Shown here: positions 24,589 through 33,716 of the stretch, piece after piece
Layout of the letters: each line of letters opens with the position of its first letter
Position numbering within the stretch: the first letter of the stretch is position 1
From: Eubacterium sp.
Lineage (GTDB): Bacteria > Bacillota > Clostridia > Lachnospirales > Lachnospiraceae
Reading direction: 5' to 3'
Assembly (NCBI GenBank): GCA_017433825.1
Contig: JAFRGL010000007.1
Coordinates: forward strand, 1 to 64,000
Length of the DNA stretch: 64,000 nucleotides
The notes under the pieces: generated by a model
The model's input: the letters and a program-made list of their open reading frames with translations, nothing else
The model's database searches: none
Told to the model about the DNA's origin: nothing
Program-made: the position numbers and the translations under genes

Positions 24589-26574
24589 ATGAGAAGAAAG
24601 GGACTGGCAGGAATCATAAGCACGGCGCTGGTGATAGTGCTGATACTGATCCTCGGGATGGTTCTGTCCAGTGCCGGGCGCAGACCGCCTGAGAATCCGA
24701 TAGAAGAAACAGCGGAGACGCTGTACGCCGAAACCATGTCCGGCAGCAGCGTTTCACGGAAACCCAAAGAGCCGGAAGAGGAAGATCCGCCTCCGATAGA
24801 GGAAGAGGAGCCGGAGGTGACGCCGACTCCCACGCCTACGCCGACGGTCACACCCACGCCGGAACCGGAAAGGGAGACGACCCCGACACCTGAGCCTCAG
24901 TCGGAGCAGCAGGAACCGCAGAAGGAAGAGGAAAAGCCTGCCGAGGGCGGTGAGTCCCACGGCAGCGAGAATTCCGGTAATGAGCAGGGCGGCGGCAATG
25001 CTTCCGGTGAGGAAGGCGGCGGCAATTCCGGCGGCACCGGGGACAACGGCAGCGAAGGCGGTGAAGGAGGAGGCGCGGATGAGGACAATACGCCCCGCAT
25101 TTACACCGACCTTTACAACAACATGTATATCACCAAATCCGAACTGCCGGACGGGAAACTGGCATTTCAGGCGTACGCCCTGGGCAAGGGAAATAACCTC
25201 TCTGTCCGGGTGGTGCTGCAGAATGCAAACACCCCGGCCAACGGTACGGTATTGAAGTCTTCGGACAATAAGAATTATACGGCGGAGTTGGCATTCAACG
25301 CGTCGAATTATGTGACGATTTACCTGAAGGAAGACGGCATCAATATTGCCTATGTCCGCTACAAGATCAGTTATTACGCCGACAAGGCGGATGAGGAGCA
25401 TCCGGAGGTGGGCGATTATCCGCCCACCATCGTGACCAGCCTGGACGGCGCTTCCCTGGACATCAATATCCAGCATATTGTGTTCTGGGTGAAGGCTACG
25501 AAGCATCCCGAACTGGGCGGCGGAACCATTTTCTCCAACCAGATCCAGGTCTGGCTGAACGGGGAGCTGCAGGAGAAGCAGAGCGGGGACGCCCGGCCGG
25601 AGTACGATCTTTATTTCCCCATACCGAATGTGGGGGATTTTGCCACCCATGTGGTGAAGGTGCTGGCCTGGGACGGAAACGGCAATTCGACTTACAAATA
25701 TTATACCGTTAATTTCGAGCGGATTCCGGAGGGCATGCCCACCGGCAAGGTGACCGTGGTGCTGGACGGCACGGCGGCAGGTCTGGGAATTATGGACATA
25801 GGGGAAATGGACATTCTCGGCGGCGAAACCATTGCCTCCGTGGTGGTCCGGTTCCTGCAGGAATACGGCTATGAGATTGTCTATGACGGTACGACGGACA
25901 ATGCGTTTTATTTGAGGACGATCGGAAGGGCGGATATCGGCAAGTATTCGCAGATTCCGGCGGATCTGCGGACGTACCTGGAACGTGACGGCGCGACCTT
26001 TACGGGCCGGCCGAAGAGGGACTGGCTGGGTGAATTCGATTATACCCGGGGAAGCGGCTGGATGTATTCGGTAAACGGCGTGGTGTATGCCGGCCGGGGC
26101 ATGAGCGCGTACCCGGTGCAGGACGGCACCACCATCTATATCCGGTTCACGATGGCCTACGGCAAGGATATCGGAGGCTATGACGCCACGGGCAACAATT
26201 ACGGGCTGCTGTCGAGCTACTGCCGGGTGTGGATCAACGGTACGGTGCAGGATCTGGGGCATGATTTCCGGGAAACCGGAAGAGTGCCGGCTACACCCAC
26301 GTCGGACGGCTACGTGGAATACACCTGCAGCAGGTGCCACGATACGAAGCGGGAAGTCCTGCCGGCCACAGGCGGCGAACCGGATCCGACGGTGACGCCG
26401 GAGCCCACGGAAGAGCCGACACCGACGCCTACACCGGAACCGACACAGGAACCGACACCGGAGCCCACGGAAGAACCGACACCGACGCCCGCGCCGGAAC
26501 CTACGGAAGAGCCGACACCGACGCCCGCGCCGGAACCTACAGGGGAGCCTGGCGGCGGGACGGAGGAGCCGTGA
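24589..26574 (+). CDS. membrane-anchored transcobalamin-like (DUF4430-like) protein with Pro/Thr-rich arms
   Basis: 661 residues, ATG after AGGAGG. An N-terminal TM (about 6-27) anchors it. Residues 50-110 are Pro/Thr/Glu-rich, 110-165 Gly/Ser-rich. About 170-385 are beta-rich domains. About 388-531 resemble a transcobalamin-type beta domain: GETIASVVVRFLQEYGYE, GSGWMYSVNGVVYAGRG, YPVQDGTTIYIRFT. Then a CSRC zinc-ribbon-like tail and TPEPTEEP-type repeats to the end. GWMYSVNG is the family's most recognisable string. It lies between the cohesin and alpha-barrel genes, so alpha-like and beta-like parts of a vertebrate-type B12 carrier are adjacent genes here. An LPATG in the tail has no sorting tail after it. 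Confidence 0.76.
   Translation: MRRKGLAGIISTALVIVLILILGMVLSSAGRRPPENPIEETAETLYAETMSGSSVSRKPKEPEEEDPPPIEEEEPEVTPTPTPTPTVTPTPEPERETTPTPEPQSEQQEPQKEEEKPAEGGESHGSENSGNEQGGGNASGEEGGGNSGGTGDNGSEGGEGGGADEDNTPRIYTDLYNNMYITKSELPDGKLAFQAYALGKGNNLSVRVVLQNANTPANGTVLKSSDNKNYTAELAFNASNYVTIYLKEDGINIAYVRYKISYYADKADEEHPEVGDYPPTIVTSLDGASLDINIQHIVFWVKATKHPELGGGTIFSNQIQVWLNGELQEKQSGDARPEYDLYFPIPNVGDFATHVVKVLAWDGNGNSTYKYYTVNFERIPEGMPTGKVTVVLDGTAAGLGIMDIGEMDILGGETIASVVVRFLQEYGYEIVYDGTTDNAFYLRTIGRADIGKYSQIPADLRTYLERDGATFTGRPKRDWLGEFDYTRGSGWMYSVNGVVYAGRGMSAYPVQDGTTIYIRFTMAYGKDIGGYDATGNNYGLLSSYCRVWINGTVQDLGHDFRETGRVPATPTSDGYVEYTCSRCHDTKREVLPATGGEPDPTVTPEPTEEPTPTPTPEPTQEPTPEPTEEPTPTPAPEPTEEPTPTPAPEPTGEPGGGTEEP
26398..26560 (+). 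repeat. Pro/Thr/Glu-coding tandem repeat within the transcobalamin-like gene
   Basis: In-frame repeats of about 30-36 bp built on GAGCCGACACCGACGCC and CCGGAACCTACGGAA, encoding TEEPTPTPAPEP-type wall- or surface-spanning sequence. Likely to vary in copy number between strains. Confidence 0.7.
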
Positions 26575-26648
26575 GGAGACAGTACGAAGAACAGCAGTGA
26601 AGAACCTGAAATGCTGAACCATTGCGCATAAAGGGAGACAGAAAGGGT

Positions 26649-27932
26649 ATGAAAAAAGCGAGAAACTTTAGAAGGCTGGCGGTATTGCTGCTGAGTATGC
26701 TGCTGGCGGCAGCGCCTGCGTTAAGCGTTGCGGCCGATGATGCCGGCCTTGACGAAAAGATAGCGGAAAGCGCTTCGGCTCTTTCCTCATTGGAAACAGA
26801 GGCCGGCACGCGGCTGGCGGACCTGGAGAATTTCCCTGCGGGAAATTCGGTGAATGACTGGACGGCCTGCATATTGTCCTACAGCGGCAGCGGGGAGTGT
26901 TATTCCGACTATCTGGACGCGCTGCGGGCTTATGTGGAGAAGGCTTATGAGGAGAAGGGCCTGCTTCATGACGTGAAGGCAACGGAATACCACCGTATCG
27001 CCATGACGGTGATGGCGCTGGGCGGAGATCCGACAGCCTTCGGCACGACGCCGGAGGGCACGCCCATCAACCTGATAGCGGACGGCACGTACGATTACGC
27101 AGGCCGGGATCTGGGGCTGCAGGGCTTAAACGGCTGGATCTGGGCTTTGATTACCCTGAACGCTTCTTTTGAGGAGGTGCCGGACAGCGCTAGGTACCAG
27201 GTGCAGGATATCATCTCGGAGATCCTTGCCGCCCAGGAACCGGACGGCGGTTTCGGTCTGGAAAGAGGGCGGTCGGACGTGGATATCACGGCCATGGCGC
27301 TGCAGGCTTTGGCGCCGTATGCGGGTCTTTATCAGGACGAAATAACGAACGCTCTGAACTGGCTGTCCATCCAGGTAAATGACGACTGTACCGTGGGGAA
27401 CAGCGAGGAAAGCGGCTCGGAGAGCATTGCCCAGGTCATCATGGCGTTGTGCGCGCTGGAAATCGACCCGGAAGCGCCGACGGCTTTCGTCCGCGGTGAC
27501 AATACACTGTTGACGGCTTTGGATAAATACCGGCTGGCGGACGGCAGCTATCTGCATGTCCTGAATGAGGAAACGGGCAACAGCCTGTCCACCTGCCAGG
27601 CGCTGGAAGCGCTGCTTTCCGTGCGGGCTTTCCACCGAGGCGCGGGCTTCGTCTTCTCCCAGGGCTATAACATTCCCAATGAGAGCGGTGCGCAGGCAGG
27701 GACGTCTTCGGGACAGGGCAGCGGCCAGGCTTCCGGCCAGGGCGGTACCTCCGGCAGTCCGGCTTCCGGGCAGAATGACGCGTCCGGCGGCTCAGCTTCC
27801 GGCCAGGGCAGTGCCTCCGGGGGCTCAAATGCGCAGAACGGTACAAATTATCTGCCGGTGATTATTATCATCGCGGCTGCGGCCGCGGCGGTGATTATTG
27901 CGGCAGCTGTGATGAAGAAGAGAAGACAATAA
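26649..27932 (+). CDS. membrane-anchored alpha/alpha-barrel protein, intrinsic-factor alpha-domain-like (2)
   Basis: 427 residues from ATG 26649 (after AGAAAGGGT); the TTG frame start at 26622 adds a tail not needed for the signal peptide. Signal peptide about 1-29, barrel to about 345 with GLQGLNGWIWALITL, DGGFGLERGRSDVDITAMAL, SESIAQVIMALCAL, STCQALEALLSV, then a long Gly/Ser/Gln linker (GSGQASGQGG type), TM and MKKRRQ. Very similar to the protein at 14823 but in GC-richer codons, and with a linker absent there. The human intrinsic factor motif MSIAQIL (from memory) parallels ESIAQVI. Five nt before the third paralogue. Confidence 0.78.
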   Translation: MKKARNFRRLAVLLLSMLLAAAPALSVAADDAGLDEKIAESASALSSLETEAGTRLADLENFPAGNSVNDWTACILSYSGSGECYSDYLDALRAYVEKAYEEKGLLHDVKATEYHRIAMTVMALGGDPTAFGTTPEGTPINLIADGTYDYAGRDLGLQGLNGWIWALITLNASFEEVPDSARYQVQDIISEILAAQEPDGGFGLERGRSDVDITAMALQALAPYAGLYQDEITNALNWLSIQVNDDCTVGNSEESGSESIAQVIMALCALEIDPEAPTAFVRGDNTLLTALDKYRLADGSYLHVLNEETGNSLSTCQALEALLSVRAFHRGAGFVFSQGYNIPNESGAQAGTSSGQGSGQASGQGGTSGSPASGQNDASGGSASGQGSASGGSNAQNGTNYLPVIIIIAAAAAAVIIAAAVMKKRRQ

Positions 27933-27936
27933 TATC

Positions 27937-29187
27937 ATGCTCCTTTCATTCCTCTTTAAAGAAGCCGGGGGTGCGGCAAAACACCCTCCGGCTTCGGTAA
28001 AACAGACAAACAGAAAAGGTTTTGCTGCGGGCGGAAAGCGGTTTATCTGCCTGGGGATGGCGCTGGTACTGACAGGCTTGTTTGTGCGGCTGCCGGCGGT
28101 GCATGCGGCTGAGAATTCGGCGGCTTCGGCGGATACCGCCTGGCTGGAAGAGCGTATTTCCAGGGCTTCCGAAGGGCTTTCGGCGCTTATGTCCGAACCG
28201 GGGGAGCTGCTGCATGCGGAGAGGATGCATCCGGGTTCTTCGGATGACTGGCTGGTCTATTCCCTGGCCGTCAGCGGCAGCCGGGAATATTATACGGACT
28301 ATCAGCAGCGGATAAAGGAGCATGTGGAAGAGCGGTATGCGGCCGACGGCCTGCTGGATGAGGTTAAGGCCACGGATTACCACCGGACGGCTATCGTCTA
28401 CCATACGCTGGGCGGAGACCCGGAGAACTGCGGGAAGAAGCCGGACGGTTCGTCCGTCGATTTGATTGCCGACGGAACGTATGACTACGTGGGGCGCGAA
28501 CTGGGCCTGCAGGGAATGAACGGCCTGGTCTGGGCGCTTCTGACACTGGATTTCTTTCAGACGGAGATACCGGCGGACGCGAGGTACAGCCGGCAGGATA
28601 TTATCGATGAAATATGCGCCTTGCAGGAGCCGGAGGGCGGCTTCGGCCTGAACCCGGGCGGCTGCGACGTGGACATTACGGCAATGGTGATCCAGGCGCT
28701 GGCGCCTTACAAGGCGGACTGCGGGCAGGTGATAGAAGAGGCGCTTAACTGGCTGGCTTCCGTGGAGACGGACACCTGCGGGTTCATCAATTACCATCAG
28801 GAGAATGCGGAAAGCGTTTCCCAGGTTATCCTGGCTTTGTGTTCCTTGGGCATTGACCCGGAGGAGGATCCGCGGTTCGTGAAGGGGAATCTTACGCCGC
28901 TGGCCAACCTGGAGCGGTTTTCCTTCCCGGACGGTACCTACGGGCATTCCCTGGCAGATATCAAGGGGGACGGCATTGCCACGGCCCAGGCGCTGCAGGC
29001 ACTGGTTTCGGTGCGGAATCTGCGGCAGGGCGGAAGATACGTATTTGCGGCCGGGACGGAAATTTCCCTGAATGATAAAAAAACCGGTATCAGCCATGTG
29101 TGGGTGATTATACCGGTGGCGGCAGTTGTGATTATTTGCGTTGTTCTGGTTGTGAAAAAGACCGGAAAAGCAGCTAAAAAGGTGTAA
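27937..29187 (+). CDS. membrane-anchored alpha/alpha-barrel protein, intrinsic-factor alpha-domain-like (3)
   Basis: 416 residues. The N-terminus is longer than in the paralogues (about 32 residues before the hydrophobic GMALVLTGLFV), so the true start may be internal. Barrel repeats are kept: GLQGMNGLVWALLTL, EGGFGLNPGGCDVDITAMVI, ESVSQVILALCSL, ATAQALQALVSV. The C-terminal TM (about 385-405) is followed by KKTGKAAKKV. More diverged than the two others: the SIAQ motif is SVSQ, and Cys residues differ. Last gene before the 64-bp tandem repeats. Confidence 0.75.
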   Translation: MLLSFLFKEAGGAAKHPPASVKQTNRKGFAAGGKRFICLGMALVLTGLFVRLPAVHAAENSAASADTAWLEERISRASEGLSALMSEPGELLHAERMHPGSSDDWLVYSLAVSGSREYYTDYQQRIKEHVEERYAADGLLDEVKATDYHRTAIVYHTLGGDPENCGKKPDGSSVDLIADGTYDYVGRELGLQGMNGLVWALLTLDFFQTEIPADARYSRQDIIDEICALQEPEGGFGLNPGGCDVDITAMVIQALAPYKADCGQVIEEALNWLASVETDTCGFINYHQENAESVSQVILALCSLGIDPEEDPRFVKGNLTPLANLERFSFPDGTYGHSLADIKGDGIATAQALQALVSVRNLRQGGRYVFAAGTEISLNDKKTGISHVWVIIPVAAVVIICVVLVVKKTGKAAKKV

Positions 29188-29190
29188 ATG

Positions 29191-29370
29191 ACTGGAATCT
29201 TCGCCCAAACGGGGGCAGGGAGGTGCCGGAAGGCAGCTAAAGTAAGACAAGAAGGAGAAATTCTTCGCCCAAATGGGTGCGGGGAAGCGCCGGAAGGCAG
29301 CTAAAGTAAGACAAGAAGGAGAAATTCTTCGCCCAGACGGGGGCGGGGAGGTGCTGGGAAGGGATGAATG
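29191..29370 (+). repeat. 64-bp tandem repeat, about 2.7 copies
   Basis: TCTTCGCCC recurs at 29198, 29262 and 29326, exactly 64 bp apart. Each unit carries GGAAGGCAGCTAAAGTAAGA, a ribosome-binding-like AAGAAGGAGAAAT, and a GC-rich end. No start codon follows the internal GGAG. It lies between the alpha-barrel gene and moxR. Confidence 0.85.
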
Positions 29371-29398
29371 GAATGGAAAGAGAGGAGAGCAAACATAA

Positions 29399-30343
29399 AT
29401 GGAGCGTTTAACAGACCGGATTCAGAGTGAGATTTCGAAGGTAATACTGGGCAAGGATGATGTGATCCGCAAGGTGCTGCTGGCCATACTGGCCAAAGGG
29501 CATGTGCTGCTGGAGGACGTGCCGGGCGTGGGCAAAACCACCATGGCCAACGCGTTTTCCAAGGCGCTGGGGCTTTCGGCCCGGCGTGTGCAGTTCACGT
29601 CCGACACGCTGCCTTCGGACATCATCGGCTTTTCCGTATGTGATAAAAATGCCAATGCCCTGGTGTACCAGCCGGGCGCGATCATGACGAATCTGCTGCT
29701 GGCGGACGAAATCAACCGTACCACCAGCAAGACACAGTCCGCGCTTCTGGAGGCAATGGAAGAACAGCAGGTAACGGTGGACGGCATCACACATGTGCTG
29801 CCGGAGCCTTTCGTGGTGCTGGCAACCCAGAATCCCGTGGGCAGCGCAGGCACCCAGATGCTTCCCGCATCTCAGCTGGACAGATTCTTAATCAAACTGT
29901 CCATGGGCTATCCGGATCGAGCCAGCCAGATAGCCCTGATGCGGGACAGGCATCATGAGAATCCCCTGGATTTCGTGCAGCCGGTGACGGACGCGGAGAC
30001 GCTTACCGGCATCATCGGGGAGGCCATGCAGGTTTATATCTCCGATGCGGTTTACGAATATGTTTCGGACCTGGTGGAGGCCACCAGGAAGAATCCTTAT
30101 GTGGTGCTGGGCATAAGCCCCAGGGGCGCCCTTGCGGCCTGCCGGGCCGCCAAGGCAAATGCCTATCTGGAAGGCCGGGACTATGTGGTGCCGGAGGACG
30201 TGGGTGCCGTCTTTGCGGACGTCTGCGCCCACCGTCTGGTGTTAAGCTCCCGGGCGAGGCTGCATGAGATGACGGCGGAAAATATCACGGAAAATATCCT
30301 TGCGGAAGTAAAAAAACCGGAAGTGAGGGAGTTTAAGGCGTAA
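29399..30343 (+). CDS. MoxR-family AAA+ ATPase
   Basis: 314 residues with a complete MoxR core: Walker A DVPGVGKTTMA, the family-typical TSDTLPSDIIGF, Walker B LLLADEINR, ALLEAMEEQQVTVDG, sensor-1 FVVLATQNP, and a C-terminal ISPRGALAACRAAKA lid. MoxR ATPases act as chaperone-like factors in assembly of secreted or membrane complexes and are usually next to DUF58 and transglutaminase-like genes, as here. The ATG follows GAGAGGAGAGCAAACATAA. The stop overlaps the DUF58 start (TAATG). Confidence 0.93.
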   Translation: MERLTDRIQSEISKVILGKDDVIRKVLLAILAKGHVLLEDVPGVGKTTMANAFSKALGLSARRVQFTSDTLPSDIIGFSVCDKNANALVYQPGAIMTNLLLADEINRTTSKTQSALLEAMEEQQVTVDGITHVLPEPFVVLATQNPVGSAGTQMLPASQLDRFLIKLSMGYPDRASQIALMRDRHHENPLDFVQPVTDAETLTGIIGEAMQVYISDAVYEYVSDLVEATRKNPYVVLGISPRGALAACRAAKANAYLEGRDYVVPEDVGAVFADVCAHRLVLSSRARLHEMTAENITENILAEVKKPEVREFKA

Positions 30344-31437
30344 TGAAAAAAGCAGTAACCGGCGCGGCGGGAAGATTTGTCATACTGCTGGCCCTGCTGT
30401 TGTTCATGCTGTTTCTGACTTCATCGGGCTGGCTGCTTTTCGCGGTATTGCTGCTGATAGCCGTACCGCTTGTTTCCTGCGCGCTGAACCGGTTTGTGAG
30501 CCGGAAGCTTGCCGTGCGTCTTTCGCTTCCCACGGCTTCGGCGAAGCATTCGGCCGTGACGGCTGAACTGGAAATCGAAAATAAAAGCATCCTGCCGGTG
30601 CTGTCGGTCTGGTGCACCCTTATTCTTCGGAATGACCTGACGGGGGAAGTGCGGGAAATCCTTCTGCCCGAAGCGGTGGGCGCGGGGCAGAAAACAAAGG
30701 ACAGCTTCCTTCTGGAAAGCGGATTTACCGGCAGGCTTTCCCTGTCGGCGGAATCCCTTACGGTGATGGATTTCTTCGGCTTCCTCCCAGTAAAAAGGAA
30801 GGCGGAATCTGTGGTCAGGATGACGGTGCTGCCGGATCTTTTCCCGGTGGACGCAGCCCTTACGGCCCGCTTTGCGGACAGCGAGGAGGGAAGCGCGGAC
30901 AGGAAGGGACGCGACAGGAGCGAGCTGTTCCAGCTGCGGGATTACCAGCCCGGCGATGACGTGCGGCAGATTCACTGGAAGCTTTCCTCGAAGCTGGACG
31001 AGCTCATCTTTAAAGAACCCGGGGAGCCTTTGAGCCGTTCGGTGATGGTTTTCTGGGACAAAAGGAAGCTTTCGTCCCCGGCGGCGATGGACGCCCTGGC
31101 GGAGGCGGTTTCCTCGGTATGCATGGGTATCTGCGGCGACGGCATTCCATTTACCCTGGTCTGGACGGAGGAGGAGCTGCAGGCGGAGGATATTTCCGAC
31201 GAGAACGGCCTGCTCTCCGCGATTCCCGCCCTGGTGAAAACCGCGGGAAAGGCGGACTGCCCGCTGCCGGACATAGCAGAATACGGCCTGGTGCTGTATT
31301 TTGCCGGTGAGCTGCCGGAGGAGAACTTCCCCGACAAGGTGCATTTCATCCTGTGCGCGGAGACGGCGGACGCGCCGGATACCACCGCTTTTTCGGCGGG
31401 CACGGTCCGGGAAGACCTGGCCAGACTGGAGGTGTGA
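30343..31437 (+). CDS. DUF58 membrane protein
   Basis: 364 residues. Two TM segments near the N-terminus (about 8-45) and a DUF58 domain with the signature ELFQLRDYQPGDDVRQIHWK followed by KLDELIFKEPGEP, near residue 200. DUF58 proteins partner MoxR ATPases; biochemical role is not known. Coupled to moxR by a one-base overlap and to the next gene by a 2-nt gap. Confidence 0.9.
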   Translation: MKKAVTGAAGRFVILLALLLFMLFLTSSGWLLFAVLLLIAVPLVSCALNRFVSRKLAVRLSLPTASAKHSAVTAELEIENKSILPVLSVWCTLILRNDLTGEVREILLPEAVGAGQKTKDSFLLESGFTGRLSLSAESLTVMDFFGFLPVKRKAESVVRMTVLPDLFPVDAALTARFADSEEGSADRKGRDRSELFQLRDYQPGDDVRQIHWKLSSKLDELIFKEPGEPLSRSVMVFWDKRKLSSPAAMDALAEAVSSVCMGICGDGIPFTLVWTEEELQAEDISDENGLLSAIPALVKTAGKADCPLPDIAEYGLVLYFAGELPEENFPDKVHFILCAETADAPDTTAFSAGTVREDLARLEV

Positions 31438-31439
31438 GC

Positions 31440-33659
31440 ATGAAGAATGAAGCTTTGGGCTTAACGGTCAGTCTGCGCAAGGACGGCGGAAACGAGAGGG
31501 GCGGCTTTTGGACAGGCCTTGTCATCCTGGCGCTTTTCGCCGCGGGACTGGCATTTGTCTGCGCGGAGGCGCTGCCTTCCGCAAATCTTCCGTGGGCAGT
31601 ATATTTCCTGCTGATCCTTGTCTGCGGCTTTGTGCTGCTGGTTCTGTATCAGACGAATTTCGGCCGGTGGGTGCTGCCGGCAGGCCTGGGAATCGTCCCG
31701 GCGGTCTGCCTGATATTCCACAGGAGGGTGCTTGGCGGCCTTGGTGTCCTGGGGGATGATCTGCTGCAGCTTTACACAAAAAGGACCGGCAGGCTGACCC
31801 TGGGCTTTGCCCTGGCGGATCAAACGGCCGTACTCTGGGGTATTGCCGTGGTGACGGCAGTCATTGCGCTTCTGGTAAGTTATGCGGCCTTTAAAGGCAG
31901 CTTTATCCCCGTGCTTCCCCTGCTGATTCCGGTTTATATAGGTACGGCGCTGGGGTTTGTAACCGGCGGCGCGGGCGTGGGATTTGTGTCGGCGGGAGCG
32001 ATATTGCTGCTGATGCAGCGCGTGGGAAAGGTGAGAAAAGGCCAGGCGCTGCAGCTGGTATTTGCGGCGGTGCTGGTGTTCATTTGCCTGGGGATCGGGC
32101 TTTCCGCGGGCAGAAACCTGCACACAGGCCTTTCGGAGAGGCTGGCGCGGACATACCATGAGAAGAAATACCACACGCAGAAGCCTTCCATGCCGGAGGG
32201 GCAGCTTGCCAACCTGGGCGTCTGGAACAAATCCGATACGCCGGCGCTGACCGTCGCGATGGAGGTGCCGGAGAAGCTGTACCTGCGGGGTGAAGTATAC
32301 GAAATCTATACCGGGACGTCCTGGGAGAAGCAGAATCCGGAGGTGCTGTCTGACGGCGAGAGCCTGTTCTACTGGCTGCATGAGGACGGCTTCTTCGGGC
32401 AGGGTCAGATAGGCCTGGCGTCGCGTTTTGCGTCTGAGGAGACGCCGGCAGCGCTTGCCGTGGAGACGGTGAACGCCTGCTCGGGGCACGGATATGTGCC
32501 TTACGCGGTATGCGGAAATACGGCATTTGACGCGGAGCGCCTCGGGGATAACAGCTTCGGAAGTTCCCCGGAAATGACGTATCTGCCGGGCAGCGTGCCG
32601 GAATGGTACCGGGTGCAGCAGACGCTGGCCGCGGACCAGGATCGGGAAAATATCGCTGCCTATCTGGCGGAGGAACAGGCCTACGCGGCCTATGTGAAGG
32701 AAAATGACCTGCAGATGACCCAGGACAGCTGGGAAGTGGTGGACAGGCAGCTGTCCACGGCGGACGAGGGCAGGACGCTTGCGGAAATCCGCACCATTAT
32801 CCGGGATTACCTGGCGCAGCGGGTGGTTTATGACGAGAGTGTCCGGACGCTGAACGGCAGCGGGGATTTCCTGCAGTATTTCCTGGAGCAGAGCGGCAGT
32901 GGCTACAACGTGCATTATGCGACGGCGGCGGTGCTGATGCTGCGGTATTTCGGGGTGCCGGCCCGGTACGTGGAGGGATATTTCCTGCCCGCGGACCAGG
33001 CGGAGGCGTATGCTGCGGGGCAGCCGGTCACGCTGACGGAGGAAAACGCCCATGCCTGGGCGGAATATTATTTAAACGGCGTGGGCTTTGTGCCTTTCGA
33101 GGTGACGCCGGGCTATGTGGACGACGAGGAGCTGGAGCTGGGATCGGACGACGATGCGGAGCAGTACTACGAGGGCAACCAGATGAAATTTGCCCGGGTG
33201 CAGCGGCCGGAGCAGGTGGCCGAGCCGGAGCAGGACAGGGTGAATTTCTCCTTTAAGGCAGTGTATCTGCTGTGGCTGGTTCCGGTTGTGCTGATTGTGC
33301 TGCTTGTGATTATCGCAAGGAAGCGGCTGCTGTTTAGAAAAGCCATGGAGAAGATGGACGCGGCGGACAACCGGGAAGCGATCACACTGCGGTACGGTTA
33401 CGCGGCGGCGCTTCTGTCGCACAGTGAAGGAAAAGGAAAGGATACCGGAACGGAAGATGCGCTCGGACGCGGAAAGGATGTTTTCACCGACGCGCAGGCG
33501 GCGCTTCTGAACCGGGAAGCCATGTTCAGCAGCCACGAGATGACGGACGGGCAGCGGACACAGATGGAAAACTACGCAAAAGCCGTTCTGGACAGGTGTA
33601 AAAAAGACTGGTCATTCGGAAAGAGGATTAAATACAGGCTGTGGGAGTGCTTGTACTGA
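31440..33659 (+). CDS. TgpA-like membrane transglutaminase-fold protein, probably inactive
   Basis: 739 residues from ATG 31440 (two bases after the DUF58 stop); the longer frame from 31353 runs inside DUF58. About five or six TM segments in the first 220 residues, an extracytoplasmic region with the transglutaminase-like core at about 473-556, a TM at about 610-628, and a cytoplasmic tail. In the core, SGYNVHYATAAVLMLRYFG has Asn (about 491) where active members have the catalytic Cys (GYCxxFA); the His is kept in ENAHAWAEYYL, and the usual Asp of PFDPTPG is Glu in PFEVTPGY. So the fold is present but Cys-protease/transglutaminase chemistry is unlikely. It may have become a scaffold or binding protein. 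Confidence 0.85.
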   Translation: MKNEALGLTVSLRKDGGNERGGFWTGLVILALFAAGLAFVCAEALPSANLPWAVYFLLILVCGFVLLVLYQTNFGRWVLPAGLGIVPAVCLIFHRRVLGGLGVLGDDLLQLYTKRTGRLTLGFALADQTAVLWGIAVVTAVIALLVSYAAFKGSFIPVLPLLIPVYIGTALGFVTGGAGVGFVSAGAILLLMQRVGKVRKGQALQLVFAAVLVFICLGIGLSAGRNLHTGLSERLARTYHEKKYHTQKPSMPEGQLANLGVWNKSDTPALTVAMEVPEKLYLRGEVYEIYTGTSWEKQNPEVLSDGESLFYWLHEDGFFGQGQIGLASRFASEETPAALAVETVNACSGHGYVPYAVCGNTAFDAERLGDNSFGSSPEMTYLPGSVPEWYRVQQTLAADQDRENIAAYLAEEQAYAAYVKENDLQMTQDSWEVVDRQLSTADEGRTLAEIRTIIRDYLAQRVVYDESVRTLNGSGDFLQYFLEQSGSGYNVHYATAAVLMLRYFGVPARYVEGYFLPADQAEAYAAGQPVTLTEENAHAWAEYYLNGVGFVPFEVTPGYVDDEELELGSDDDAEQYYEGNQMKFARVQRPEQVAEPEQDRVNFSFKAVYLLWLVPVVLIVLLVIIARKRLLFRKAMEKMDAADNREAITLRYGYAAALLSHSEGKGKDTGTEDALGRGKDVFTDAQAALLNREAMFSSHEMTDGQRTQMENYAKAVLDRCKKDWSFGKRIKYRLWECLY

Positions 33660-33716
33660 TTAAGGTAATCATTTGTTTTTGTTATATATACGCAATGAAC
33701 AGAAAGGAAACGCATC

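Noticed and set aside
26364-26380. LPATG as a sortase signal in the protein at 24589
   Set aside because: It follows a CSRC zinc-ribbon-like motif in which LPATG is common and is followed by 60 Pro/Thr-rich residues, not by a TM and basic tail.
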